Source: RUG11462 sp045539315 (GTDB lineage Bacteria > Bacillota > Clostridia > Oscillospirales > Acutalibacteraceae). From it: DNA of 64,000 bases. Of this stretch, positions 1 to 8,746 are shown one piece after another. The notes under the pieces were generated by a model. It had not been told where the DNA came from and did no database searches. It saw nothing but the letters and a program-made list of their open reading frames with translations. How positions within the stretch are numbered: the stretch's first letter is position 1; each line of letters begins with the position of its first letter. Where the stretch lies: contig JAZQFC010000038.1 in NCBI GenBank assembly GCA_045539315.1, forward strand, positions 42,380 through 106,379, read 5' to 3'. A program made the position numbers and the translations under genes.

Positions 1-6
1 TCGAAT

Positions 7-450
7 ATGTCTAGAGAAAAAATTCACGAATGTGTTCATACTTTTATGTCAACAGATAGACAGAGAAGAAGATGCTTTGAAAGAAAAGTAAAAGAATTTG
101 GAATGCATCATACTCAACATAGAGTTTTAATGCATATAGCAAGGTGTGATGGCGCTGTAAATCAAAAGCAAATTGCAGAGCGCTTTGATGTTACACCTGC
201 CGCTATTGTTGGCATTATTAAAAAATTAGAGGGAAATGGTTATATTTCAAGACAAACGCTTGAAAGTGATAATCGTTATAATCAAGTAACAATAACAGAA
301 AAAGGCAAGGAAATAGTTGATAATACTCGCTTTGTTTTTGAAAAACTTGATAAACAAACATTTAAATATTTTGATAATGATGATATAGAAAAATTTATTG
401 AATTATTGAACAAAATGAAATTAGCGCTTCAAGAAGAGGGAGAACAATAA
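7..450 (+). CDS. MarR-family transcriptional regulator
   Basis: The 147-aa protein has the MarR winged-helix layout: an N-terminal helix, then 'NQKQIAERFDVTPAAIVGII' (about residues 52-71) as helix-turn-helix and 'LESDNRYNQVTITEKG' as the wing with its conserved D-x-R. MarR proteins are dimeric repressors that release DNA when they bind a small molecule or are oxidised. The stop codon abuts the start of the ABC exporter gene, so it is probably the first gene of that operon and its local repressor (inference). The start lies six bases from the window edge, so its ribosome site and promoter cannot be checked and a longer start is possible. Confidence 0.88.
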   Translation: MSREKIHECVHTFMSTDRQRRRCFERKVKEFGMHHTQHRVLMHIARCDGAVNQKQIAERFDVTPAAIVGIIKKLEGNGYISRQTLESDNRYNQVTITEKGKEIVDNTRFVFEKLDKQTFKYFDNDDIEKFIELLNKMKLALQEEGEQ

Positions 451-2184
451 ATGAAAAGATGGCTTAAATATGTTAAACCTTATATAAAATATTTCATTTC
501 AGGCCCAATTTGTATGATTGTTGAAGTTATTGGCGAGGTTGTAATGCCTTTGTTTTTAGCGGCAATAATAAATGGCGCGCAAAATGAAACTTTAACTATC
601 TCAAAAAGCATTATGTATTCAGGCTTTATGATTCTAACTGCTTTAATTATGATGTTAAGTGGTGTGGGTGGTAGTTATTTTGGCGCAAAAGCATCGGTAA
701 ACTTTGCTTCTGATTTAAGGTCAGATGTATTCAAAAAAGTGCAGAAGTTTTCTTTTGCAAATATTGATAAGTTTTCAACAGGTTCGCTCGTAACTCGTTT
801 GACAAATGACGTAACTCAATTACAAAACTTTGTTAATATGCTTTTAAGAATGTGCTTGCGTTCACCAGGTATGTTGATAGGCGCACTAATTATGGCTATT
901 AACATCAAACCAGAATTAGCAGTAGTTTTGGGTATTGCAATACCTGTTATGGTGGTTGCAATTTTGTTTATTATTAAAAAAGGTTTTCCAAGATTCTCAA
1001 AAGTGCAAGAAAAAGTTGATAAATTAAACTCAACTGTACAAGAAAATGTTACTAATGTTAGAGTTGTAAAAAGTTTTGTAAGAGAAGATTATGAAATAAA
1101 TAAATTTACAAATGCTAATGCTGATTTGAAAAAAACAGGTATTTCTGCTCATAAAGTAATGATTTTTATGTCACCGGTTATGACACTTGTTATGAATCTT
1201 ACAACTGCGGCAGTAGTTTGGTTTGGTTCAAATCTTGTTTTAGATAGAAGTTTAGTAACAGGCGACCTTTCGGCGTTTATTTCGTATGTTAACCAGATTT
1301 TAATGTCTTTAATGATGCTTTCATTTATGTTTATGATGTCATCAAGAGCATTGGCAAGCGCTAAAAGAATTTCGCAAGTGCTTGATGAAGAAATTGACTT
1401 AAATGATGACAATGCAAAATTCAAAGATGTTGAAGTTGTTAATGGTGAAATTGAGTTTAAAAATGTTTCGTTTAGATATTATAAAAATAGCGAAGAAAAA
1501 GTTTTAGATAATATTAATTTAAAAATTGAAGCAGGTTCAACTGTTGGTATTATCGGTTCAACTGGTTGTGGTAAATCAACGCTCGTTTCTATGATTCCGC
1601 GACTTTATGACGTTGACGAAGGAAGCGTTTTCGTTGATGGGGTTGATGTAAAAGATTATAGCCTTTATAACCTTCGTGAAGGCGTTGGTATGGTTCTTCA
1701 AAAGAATATATTGTTCTCTGGAACTGTTTCTGATAATCTTCGTTGGGGTAATGAGTTAGCAACTGAAGAAGAATTAGTTGATGTCGCTTCAAGCGCTCAA
1801 GCAGATGGCTTTATAAAAGAATTCACAGATGGATATGAGCATTCAATTGAGCAAGGCGGTATAAACGTTTCAGGCGGTCAAAAGCAAAGGCTATGTATTG
1901 CGAGAGCATTGCTTAAAAAACCAAAAATTCTTATTCTTGATGATTCTACAAGCGCAGTAGATACTGCAACAGAAAAGAGAATCAAAGAAAAATTCAAAAC
2001 CGACTTGGCTGATTCAACAAAAATTATCATTGCTCAAAGAGTAAGTTCAATTGAACATGCAGATAAGATAATTGTTATGAATGAGGGCAAAATTACCGGT
2101 ATAGGTACTCACGAGGAACTTATAAAAACAAACACTGAATATAATGAGATTTATGTTTCTCAAACAGGCAAGAAGGAGGCGTAA
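451..2184 (+). CDS. ABC exporter half-transporter with degenerate nucleotide site (subunit A)
   Basis: A 577-aa type I ABC exporter subunit: six-helix membrane domain (about 1-310), then a nucleotide-binding domain with Walker A 'GSTGCGKST' (about 369-377), signature 'VSGGQKQR' and Walker B 'ILILDDSTSAVD'. The catalytic glutamate after Walker B is Asp (D498) and the switch His is Gln (Q529, 'IIAQRVSS'). These are hallmarks of the catalytically poor half of heterodimeric exporters such as TM287/288 or BmrCD. It starts directly at the MarR stop and is followed three bases later by its partner. Likely a multidrug, lipid or peptide exporter; the substrate cannot be told from sequence. Confidence 0.93.
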   Translation: MKRWLKYVKPYIKYFISGPICMIVEVIGEVVMPLFLAAIINGAQNETLTISKSIMYSGFMILTALIMMLSGVGGSYFGAKASVNFASDLRSDVFKKVQKFSFANIDKFSTGSLVTRLTNDVTQLQNFVNMLLRMCLRSPGMLIGALIMAINIKPELAVVLGIAIPVMVVAILFIIKKGFPRFSKVQEKVDKLNSTVQENVTNVRVVKSFVREDYEINKFTNANADLKKTGISAHKVMIFMSPVMTLVMNLTTAAVVWFGSNLVLDRSLVTGDLSAFISYVNQILMSLMMLSFMFMMSSRALASAKRISQVLDEEIDLNDDNAKFKDVEVVNGEIEFKNVSFRYYKNSEEKVLDNINLKIEAGSTVGIIGSTGCGKSTLVSMIPRLYDVDEGSVFVDGVDVKDYSLYNLREGVGMVLQKNILFSGTVSDNLRWGNELATEEELVDVASSAQADGFIKEFTDGYEHSIEQGGINVSGGQKQRLCIARALLKKPKILILDDSTSAVDTATEKRIKEKFKTDLADSTKIIIAQRVSSIEHADKIIVMNEGKITGIGTHEELIKTNTEYNEIYVSQTGKKEA

Positions 2185-2187
2185 GTT

Positions 2188-4158
2188 ATGGCAAGAGCAT
2201 TAGAAGAATTGCAAAAAAGATATAACTCGTATGCAAAATCACATAACGGACCACCTCCTAGAGGACCTGGAGCGAGAGGCAGACATCAAGGTGGCAAACC
2301 AAAACAAACAAAACAAACTGTTTTGAGAATTTTAAAGTATTTGAGAACTCAAAAACTTAAACTATTCTTGGTTGCTATTTGTATGATTGCGCATACTTTA
2401 TCAAGCCTTTTTGGCTCGTATATGTTAGCGCCGATTATCAACAAACTTTCTTTAACAATTGCGCCGAATATTAAACTAAATTATAGTACATTTGAAAAGA
2501 TTGCAGATGGTTATATTTCAAGTTTGCAGTCGGTATTGTTACCATCGCTTTCAGTCGTTTTTGGCGAGGGAGCAATTGCAAATGCATTAGTTTATGTTGT
2601 TGCGGCATTAATAATTCTTATGAGTATTTATGCAGTAACAATTATTTCAACTTATGTTCAAGCAAGAATTATGCTTTCTGTTTCACAATCTACTCTTGAA
2701 AGTATTAGAAACGACTTGTTTAAAAAAGTTCAGACTCTACCTGTTAGATTTCACGATAATCACCCAACAGGCGAGATTATGAGTAGATTTACAAATGACG
2801 TTGATAATATAGGAATGATGCTTGACCACTCATTAATTTCAATTATTTCTGGCGTTATTACTTTAGTTGGCACATTCATTTTTATGATAACAACAAACTG
2901 GATTTTGACTTTAGTAACTGTTGTTTTTGTTCCTTTGTTTATTAAAATAAGTATGTCAATTGCAAAACGTTCAAGAAAATATTATTCAGGTCAACAAGCG
3001 GCTTTAGGCGCTGTAAATGGATATATTGAAGAAACTGTTACAGGTCAAAAAGTGGTAAAAGTATTTAACCACGAGCATGTATGTGAAGAAGAGTTTGAAA
3101 GCCTTAATGATGACTTAAGAGAAAAACAATTCAAATCACAATTTTATGGTGGCATTATGGGACCAATTATGGGCAACACAAGCCAAATCAGTTATGCTTG
3201 TACAATAGGTCTTGGTGGTATAATGATGTGTACGGCAGGATTTACCCCTGGTGCTTTGACTTTGTTTGCTCAATATTCCAGACAATTTTCTAGACCTATA
3301 AATGAATTATCACATCAGGTTTCAACCTTGTTTTCAGCACTTGCAGGTGCAGAGCGTGTGTTTAATGTTATGGATATGACTCCTGAAGAGCCTGATGTTG
3401 AAAATGCAGTTAGTGCAGATGATATTAAAGGCGATGTTATTCTTGAAAATGTTACTTTTGGATATAATCCTGATAAAGTTATTTTGAAAAATATTTCACT
3501 CTGGGCTAAAGCAGGTCAAAAAATTGCATTTGTTGGCTCAACAGGTGCCGGTAAAACTACTATTACTAATTTGTTGAATAGATTTTATGATATTTCAGAA
3601 GGTAAAATCACTATTGATGGTGTTGATTTAAAACAGTTTAGCAGAGAATCACTTCGTAGAAATATTGCTATGGTTTTGCAGGATACTCATTTATTTACAG
3701 GCACTGTTATGGAAAATATTCGATATGGCAGACTTGATGCTACTGATGAAGAAGTTATTGCAGCGGCTAAAGTAGCGTCTGCACATAGTTTTATAATGCG
3801 TTTATCAGATGGCTATAATACTATGCTTGAAGGTGATGGAGCAAACTTATCTCAAGGTCAAAGACAGTTAATAAATATCGCTCGTGCAGCACTTTCAAAA
3901 GCACCAATTTTGATTCTTGATGAAGCAACAAGTTCTGTTGATACAAGAACTGAACGCCATATTGAACACGGTATGGATAGACTTATGAAAAACAGAACAA
4001 CTTTTGTTATTGCTCACAGGCTTTCAACGGTTAGAAATTCAAATGCAATTATGGTACTTGAAAATGGCGAAATAATTGAACGTGGCGACCACGATGATTT
4101 ACTGGAACAAAAAGGTAGATATTATGAACTTTATACTGGCCTTAAAGAGCTAGATTAA
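2188..4158 (+). CDS. ABC exporter half-transporter (subunit B)
   Basis: A 656-aa partner of the preceding subunit. A Gly/Pro/Arg/Lys-rich cytoplasmic N terminus (about residues 18-40) precedes the membrane domain. The nucleotide-binding domain has Walker A 'GSTGAGKTT', Walker B 'ILILDEATSSVD' with the catalytic Glu (E579) and the switch His (H610, 'IAHRLST'). Its signature is 'LSQGQ' (554-558) instead of LSGGQ. In a heterodimer this signature faces subunit A's Asp/Gln site, so one composite site is degenerate on both sides and the other is canonical. The start follows a strong AAGGAGG. An AT-rich gap with a new promoter follows, so the operon probably ends here. Confidence 0.93.
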   Translation: MARALEELQKRYNSYAKSHNGPPPRGPGARGRHQGGKPKQTKQTVLRILKYLRTQKLKLFLVAICMIAHTLSSLFGSYMLAPIINKLSLTIAPNIKLNYSTFEKIADGYISSLQSVLLPSLSVVFGEGAIANALVYVVAALIILMSIYAVTIISTYVQARIMLSVSQSTLESIRNDLFKKVQTLPVRFHDNHPTGEIMSRFTNDVDNIGMMLDHSLISIISGVITLVGTFIFMITTNWILTLVTVVFVPLFIKISMSIAKRSRKYYSGQQAALGAVNGYIEETVTGQKVVKVFNHEHVCEEEFESLNDDLREKQFKSQFYGGIMGPIMGNTSQISYACTIGLGGIMMCTAGFTPGALTLFAQYSRQFSRPINELSHQVSTLFSALAGAERVFNVMDMTPEEPDVENAVSADDIKGDVILENVTFGYNPDKVILKNISLWAKAGQKIAFVGSTGAGKTTITNLLNRFYDISEGKITIDGVDLKQFSRESLRRNIAMVLQDTHLFTGTVMENIRYGRLDATDEEVIAAAKVASAHSFIMRLSDGYNTMLEGDGANLSQGQRQLINIARAALSKAPILILDEATSSVDTRTERHIEHGMDRLMKNRTTFVIAHRLSTVRNSNAIMVLENGEIIERGDHDDLLEQKGRYYELYTGLKELD

Positions 4159-4165
4159 AATAATA

Positions 4166-4194
4166 TTGACTTTATTACATTTTTTTGGTAAAAT
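4166..4194 (+). promoter_or_regulatory. sigma-A promoter of the zinc-ribbon protein gene
   Basis: TTGACT (4166-4171), a 17-base spacer and TAAAAT (4189-4194). It sits directly behind the exporter operon and 31 bases before the next start codon. Confidence 0.75.
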
Positions 4195-4224
4195 AATAGT
4201 ATCTTTGAATAAAGGAGAAAAACT

Positions 4225-5244
4225 ATGATTTGTCCAATATGCGGATTTGAAATGCAAGAAGAAAAAACTTGTGAGAAATGTGGTTGGGTTGCCGAAGAAA
4301 CTAAAGAGGCAATTGATCAACAAGAAACAAACGCACTTGAGGTTGAACCAGAAGTTAATTCAGAAGAAGTTCAGGGTTTAGATGTTGATTTGCAAGGCAT
4401 TGAAGACGCTGAAGAAGTAAAAGAGGTTGAAGATGAATTTGCTTCAACTGATGAAGATTTAGTTATTGATTTTGATGAAATTGATAACAATGTTGTAAAA
4501 GAAGTTCCAAAAAGCAACAGTTGGGCTGTTTCGCTTGTTTCATTTTTGGCAGGTGTATTAGCAACTTTAGTTGTTATCGGCTGCTTTGATGGTACAATTG
4601 TAAAACAGTTTGATAAACTTTCTAATGGAACACCTTATGAGGTTATCGAAAGCTATTGTAACTTAAATTTTGGAATAAGCCTTGATTCAGATGAAATGAT
4701 TAATACTTATTCGCCATATTTAAGAGCGCAGGTTGTTAACAATATTGAGTATTATAATCAAATGACAGGCGCAACTTCTGAACTCGATTTAGATGTCGAT
4801 GTTACTAAAGATGAAGAGTTTAAAGACATCGCAAAATATTATTTAGACACTTATTTTGAAGGTAGTAATCAAACAGTAAAAATTAATAAATTAGATTTTA
4901 CTGATGTTGAGTATTACAAGAGCGGTAGCGAAGAGTTTGAGGCATATTTATCTGAATACAAATCAGGCGCTGAAGAACTTGCAAACGCTGATAATGTTTC
5001 TGTTTTTGCAAATGTTATTTTTGACCTTTCTTTTGAAGTTACAACAATGCAAGAGCAAACTACTGCTATCCCGGAAACTACTAAAAAGAAAAATAAGAAA
5101 AACAAAGCAGAACAAGAAACTACTACAATGCCAACCCAAGCACCTACAACTAAAAAAGAGTCTGCAGATGTTCAATGTTCTGTTGTTTGTGTAAAAGTTG
5201 ATAATTCTTGGTATATCTTTAAAGATATGCAAGCATTAAGTTAA
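4225..5244 (+). CDS. Zinc-ribbon, single-pass membrane protein of unknown function
   Basis: This 339-aa protein begins with a zinc ribbon: CPIC at residues 3-6 and CEKC about 12 residues later. A long Glu/Asp-rich cytoplasmic stretch follows (about 25-95), then one hydrophobic helix (about 99-121) and an outside domain of some 150 residues. Near the C terminus (about 280-312) is a low-complexity segment alternating 'ETTT/TTKK' blocks. It is a single gene with its own promoter and terminator. Zinc-ribbon plus one TM helix is a common plan in Clostridia for poorly understood proteins. I do not recognise the outer domain and assign no function. Confidence 0.8.
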   Translation: MICPICGFEMQEEKTCEKCGWVAEETKEAIDQQETNALEVEPEVNSEEVQGLDVDLQGIEDAEEVKEVEDEFASTDEDLVIDFDEIDNNVVKEVPKSNSWAVSLVSFLAGVLATLVVIGCFDGTIVKQFDKLSNGTPYEVIESYCNLNFGISLDSDEMINTYSPYLRAQVVNNIEYYNQMTGATSELDLDVDVTKDEEFKDIAKYYLDTYFEGSNQTVKINKLDFTDVEYYKSGSEEFEAYLSEYKSGAEELANADNVSVFANVIFDLSFEVTTMQEQTTAIPETTKKKNKKNKAEQETTTMPTQAPTTKKESADVQCSVVCVKVDNSWYIFKDMQALS

Positions 5245-5254
5245 ACAATTATTC

Positions 5255-5290
5255 AAAATCGGATGCTTTAAAACATCCGATTTTGTTTTT
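5255..5290 (+). terminator. Rho-independent terminator
   Basis: The 11-bp stem AAAATCGGATG/CATCCGATTTT (5255-5265 with 5274-5284) is followed by a T-rich run. It closes the zinc-ribbon gene. Its T tract merges with the direct-repeat element in front of the cohesin gene. Confidence 0.85.
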
Positions 5291-5318
5291 TGCAATGTTT
5301 TTGCTATATTTTTGCAAT
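5284..5318 (+). promoter_or_regulatory. Putative AraC-type operator (22-bp direct repeat), cohesin operon
   Basis: TTTTTGCAAT occurs twice with the TGCAAT cores at 5291 and 5313, an offset of exactly 22 bp, with a TAT midway. Read towards the downstream gene it aligns without gaps with the elements at 29119-29153 (27/35 identical) and 31285-31319 (25/35). The -10 TATAAT (5331-5336) lies 12 bases after it and no good -35 is present, as expected for an activator-dependent promoter. Binding by the AraC protein of this window is inference; the AT-rich background makes this the weakest of the three copies. Confidence 0.5.
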
Positions 5319-5374
5319 GGTATTTTTCCCTATAATAATGTAATATATATTTAATAATACTTTGGAGTGAAATT

Positions 5375-7039
5375 ATGAAAAAAATTAAAAGCGTATTTTT
5401 AATTGCACTAACATTCATGTTGACATTTACAAATGTTACAGCGTTAGCAAATGTTCCTGCTTATGATGGTACAAAACCATATTTTGAGATTGTATCAGTT
5501 AGTGCTGAAAAAAATGAAGAGTTTGAAGTAGATATAAATATTGGAAATAACCCAGGTTTTTGGGCTGCAAAATTCTCTTTGACTTGTGATGAAGGAATAA
5601 GTTTTGTTGAAAATAATGGCGAACCTGATTTTCTACCAACTAGTATTAATGATGTTTCATATACTGCAAATTTGTCTGATAACATTTTTACTTGCTTAAT
5701 AAATTCAGATACCTCATCAAACATAACATATAATGGTACAGTTTTAACTTTAAAACTTAAAACAGATAATGATGCGTTAATTGGTGATTATAACATTTAT
5801 TTTGTTGATTATTCATCTTCTGATTTCATTAATTATAATGCAGAAAAAGTTCCTTTTACATTTAAAAATAGTGTTGTTTCTTTAGGCGAGGGATATTTAT
5901 TCGAGGCTTATAATTGCTCGCCTAGTAATTCAGGAGGAACGCTTTCTACATATTCTCAAACCGACTTAACTCCAAACGGCACTTTAAGTAACTTTAAACC
6001 TACTGCTGTTGGAGATTATGTTACTTATACATTACCTAATATCGAAGCAGGCACATATAATTTAAATGCTTATTCAAGAGATTATTCCGGCAGAGGCACT
6101 TTTGACATATATGTAAACGATGTTTTGTTAAAAAGTGAAAGTTTTGTTGCTAACATGGGAATGTATAAGCATGAATTTGGTGAATTTACCATTTCTTCTG
6201 CTCAAGATGTAGCAGTTAAATTAGTTACAAATGTTGTAGGCAGTTTATATTTGAAAACATTTGAACTAGTTAAAATCTCTGAAGATGTTTCTTCATCAAA
6301 ATTCAATGTATATATAGATGATGTTTTGATTGATAACGTTGAACAGGGTAATGTTTTTAAATTGCCAAATGAAGATGATAACATTGTCGCCTTTAAAGAT
6401 ACAAACAATGTTTTTTATGCATGTGGGCAAGAAGTTGAAGCCACAAGTGATTTATATTTTTCTTCTGTTAAACTTTCTCTTGAAACATTAAGCACTGCTT
6501 CAATGAGATTAAATCAATCCGAAGTTGTAAATAACATTAGTGGTATTAGGTTTTACACTGAAATTGATAAAGATTTAATTGAAGATTTAAAAGAAAACGG
6601 TTTTAATATTGAACTTGGTACTTTGATAGCGCCTAAAAAATATTTTGGAGAAAAACTGACAACTGATTTGAAGTTTGGCGTCGATTTTGGTAAAACAGTT
6701 AATTATGCAGTAGTTCCATTTGAATCTGAAACATATTTTTCTGATGGAGAGTTTTCAGGAATTGTAGGTTCAATAAGAAATATAAAAGAAAATCATGCTA
6801 TTTGGAATTTTGTTGGCCGAGGATATGCAAAAGTTTCTTTTAATGGTATTGAAAAAGTTGTTTATGCAACAGGAAAAGACACTTTGCCTGAAAGAAGTAT
6901 TTGTTATATCGCTTTTTGTTTGAAAAATGATACAAATGAATACGAATTATATTCTAATGAGCAAAAATCTATGATAGATTATTACTATAGACTTTATGTT
7001 AAAAACCATGACCCATATGGCGAAGATATTTTTGATTAA
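5375..7039 (+). CDS. Secreted cohesin-like, CBM-like protein with a GIRFY-type C-terminal domain
   Basis: A 554-aa secreted protein. A signal peptide (about 1-25, ending 'VTALA') is followed by a cohesin-like domain (about 29-168: 'VDINIGNNPGFWAAKFSLT', later 'GDYNIYFVDY'). Next comes a beta-sandwich, CBM6-like domain (about 170-305: 'GDYVTYTLPNIEAGTYNLNA', 'RGTFDIYVND'). Last is a domain (about 370-545) with 'SMRLNQ' and 'GIRFYTEID' that recurs in two other secreted proteins of this window. No cell-wall anchor is visible. The dockerin-bearing gene follows 17 bases later behind GGGAGG, so the two are probably one operon. Cohesins bind dockerins, so a complex of the two products is a reasonable inference. 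The cohesin call rests on motif pattern only. Confidence 0.72.
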   Translation: MKKIKSVFLIALTFMLTFTNVTALANVPAYDGTKPYFEIVSVSAEKNEEFEVDINIGNNPGFWAAKFSLTCDEGISFVENNGEPDFLPTSINDVSYTANLSDNIFTCLINSDTSSNITYNGTVLTLKLKTDNDALIGDYNIYFVDYSSSDFINYNAEKVPFTFKNSVVSLGEGYLFEAYNCSPSNSGGTLSTYSQTDLTPNGTLSNFKPTAVGDYVTYTLPNIEAGTYNLNAYSRDYSGRGTFDIYVNDVLLKSESFVANMGMYKHEFGEFTISSAQDVAVKLVTNVVGSLYLKTFELVKISEDVSSSKFNVYIDDVLIDNVEQGNVFKLPNEDDNIVAFKDTNNVFYACGQEVEATSDLYFSSVKLSLETLSTASMRLNQSEVVNNISGIRFYTEIDKDLIEDLKENGFNIELGTLIAPKKYFGEKLTTDLKFGVDFGKTVNYAVVPFESETYFSDGEFSGIVGSIRNIKENHAIWNFVGRGYAKVSFNGIEKVVYATGKDTLPERSICYIAFCLKNDTNEYELYSNEQKSMIDYYYRLYVKNHDPYGEDIFD

Positions 7040-7056
7040 ACAGGGAGGAAAAATTA

Positions 7057-8709
7057 ATGAAATTTTTAAAAGTTTTAAGTTTGATTTTAATAGTTGTTTT
7101 ATCTGTTTCTAGTTTTTCATTACCTGCTAGTGCAAGTTCATTATTGGGCGATGTTAATAATGATAACTCTATCGATATTACTGACATCTTATACTTAAGA
7201 AAATATATTGTTAATAGTTTAACTTCTGATGACGTTTCTGTTACTAATGCTGATGTTGATAAAAGTACAGAAATAAATGTTGTAGATTTGCTTTATTTAA
7301 GAAAATACTTACTTAAAGAACTAACATTTGATCAAGTAGAAGTGGATACAAATCTCTTGGACAATGTTTCAAATTTGACTATTGAGGCAGAATATCTTGG
7401 TAATCCTGCTGCTTCACATTATACAGGTACATCTTCTGCTCAATATTACGCAAGAAACGCTTGGGACATGGCAGTTAAAGACGGAAAAGTGTTAATTTCT
7501 AACGGTAACTATGGCGATAATACAGGTTCTGTTCCGATTTACTATTGTACAAATGATTCAACAACTTATGGCACTTGTGCTCATTCTAATGGTAACGGCT
7601 TAAGTTCAGAAGAAATCAAAAGATTTTTCACTATTGATGGAGAAATTTATGCTACTGCTACCGACCCGCTTGGTATGAATCAGGGCACTTATTATTGGTA
7701 TAATAGCACTCTAAATAAATGGCAACATTATGACACTTTAACATATGGAGTGCACATCTATGATATGGTTGAGTATGATGGAAAAGTGTTCTTTGGTGGT
7801 ATGTATAGACATTCTTCAAGTAGTGATTGGATAACATCTTGCGTTCAATATTTAGATAAGTCTGACTTGCGTGGTTCAACAAAATCTTCAACAGTAAAAT
7901 TCTACTATAAAGATGGTACAGAATTTACTTCTGAATCTTATGTATCTGAATACAATGGAAACACATATTATAGATATGACTATTGGCGTTGTTATGATAT
8001 GTTTGTTTTCAAAGGCGAACTTTATGCTATTCATAATTCAGGTTCTACATATACTACTTCAACAAATTCAGGTTTATTTAAGTATGACAAAGACAGCAAT
8101 AAATTTATAATGGTCTATGATGGAAATGCCATAAGAGGAGCAAATGCTGTTACAAGACATACAACATTTTTAAATTCTGCTGACGAAAATGGAAGTTATG
8201 TTTCGAGCGGTGTTCTTTGTTACTATGATTTTAACAATAATTCTTATGTTCGAGGCGGATTAGTATATGGTGAAGAAGTTGTAGATTCAGAATTTATGAT
8301 GGGTGCTGAAATTTCAACTGAAGATACTTTTGTTGCGGTTTGCAATGGAATTTTTAAATCAAGTAATGTTGAAACAACATCAGGCGCATTTACTGAAGTT
8401 TCCTTGGGTACAGGAAACGAAAAGTATGTAGTAAGAGATGCATTTGAATTAGATGGAAAATATTATTTCTTGGCTTCTCAAAAGAATGGAACTGATGATT
8501 TTACTACAACTATTTTCCAGACAAACAGTTATTTTAATACTTTCACTAAAGTGTTAAGTTTTGATACACCTTCATTTGCGAGAAGTTTTGTATATAATTC
8601 TGGTTGCTTGTATGTAGGCCTTGGAAGTGCTGATGCAAGTAATGGGTTGTCTGCAACTGCATATGCCGGTAGAATTTACAGAGTGAATTTAAAAGATTAT
8701 ACAAATTAA
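7057..8709 (+). CDS. Secreted dockerin-bearing protein with beta-propeller-like repeats
   Basis: A 550-aa protein with a signal peptide (about 1-26) and, right behind it, a type I dockerin (about 28-93). The two calcium loops are 'DVNNDNSIDITD' and 'DVDKSTEINVVD', each followed by 'LYLRKY'. The remaining 450 residues have recurring 'F/YxGxLY/YF' strands, such as 'MVEYDGKVFFGG', 'FVFKGELYAIH' and 'FELDGKYYFLA', which suggest a Kelch-like propeller rather than a known catalytic fold. I see no glycosidase active site. Dockerins more often sit at the C terminus, so the N-terminal place is less usual. Co-transcribed with the cohesin protein; its role is probably substrate binding or scaffolding (inference). 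Confidence 0.75.
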   Translation: MKFLKVLSLILIVVLSVSSFSLPASASSLLGDVNNDNSIDITDILYLRKYIVNSLTSDDVSVTNADVDKSTEINVVDLLYLRKYLLKELTFDQVEVDTNLLDNVSNLTIEAEYLGNPAASHYTGTSSAQYYARNAWDMAVKDGKVLISNGNYGDNTGSVPIYYCTNDSTTYGTCAHSNGNGLSSEEIKRFFTIDGEIYATATDPLGMNQGTYYWYNSTLNKWQHYDTLTYGVHIYDMVEYDGKVFFGGMYRHSSSSDWITSCVQYLDKSDLRGSTKSSTVKFYYKDGTEFTSESYVSEYNGNTYYRYDYWRCYDMFVFKGELYAIHNSGSTYTTSTNSGLFKYDKDSNKFIMVYDGNAIRGANAVTRHTTFLNSADENGSYVSSGVLCYYDFNNNSYVRGGLVYGEEVVDSEFMMGAEISTEDTFVAVCNGIFKSSNVETTSGAFTEVSLGTGNEKYVVRDAFELDGKYYFLASQKNGTDDFTTTIFQTNSYFNTFTKVLSFDTPSFARSFVYNSGCLYVGLGSADASNGLSATAYAGRIYRVNLKDYTN

Positions 8710-8715
8710 TTTTTA

Positions 8716-8746
8716 AAAACTCGGCTAATATTAGCCGAGTTTTTTT
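8716..8746. terminator. Bidirectional terminator
   Basis: A perfect hairpin built on AACTCGGCTAA/TTAGCCGAGTT, with A-run before and T-run after. It serves the dockerin gene on the plus strand and the sleB-like gene, whose stop lies inside the T-run, on the minus strand. Confidence 0.88.
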
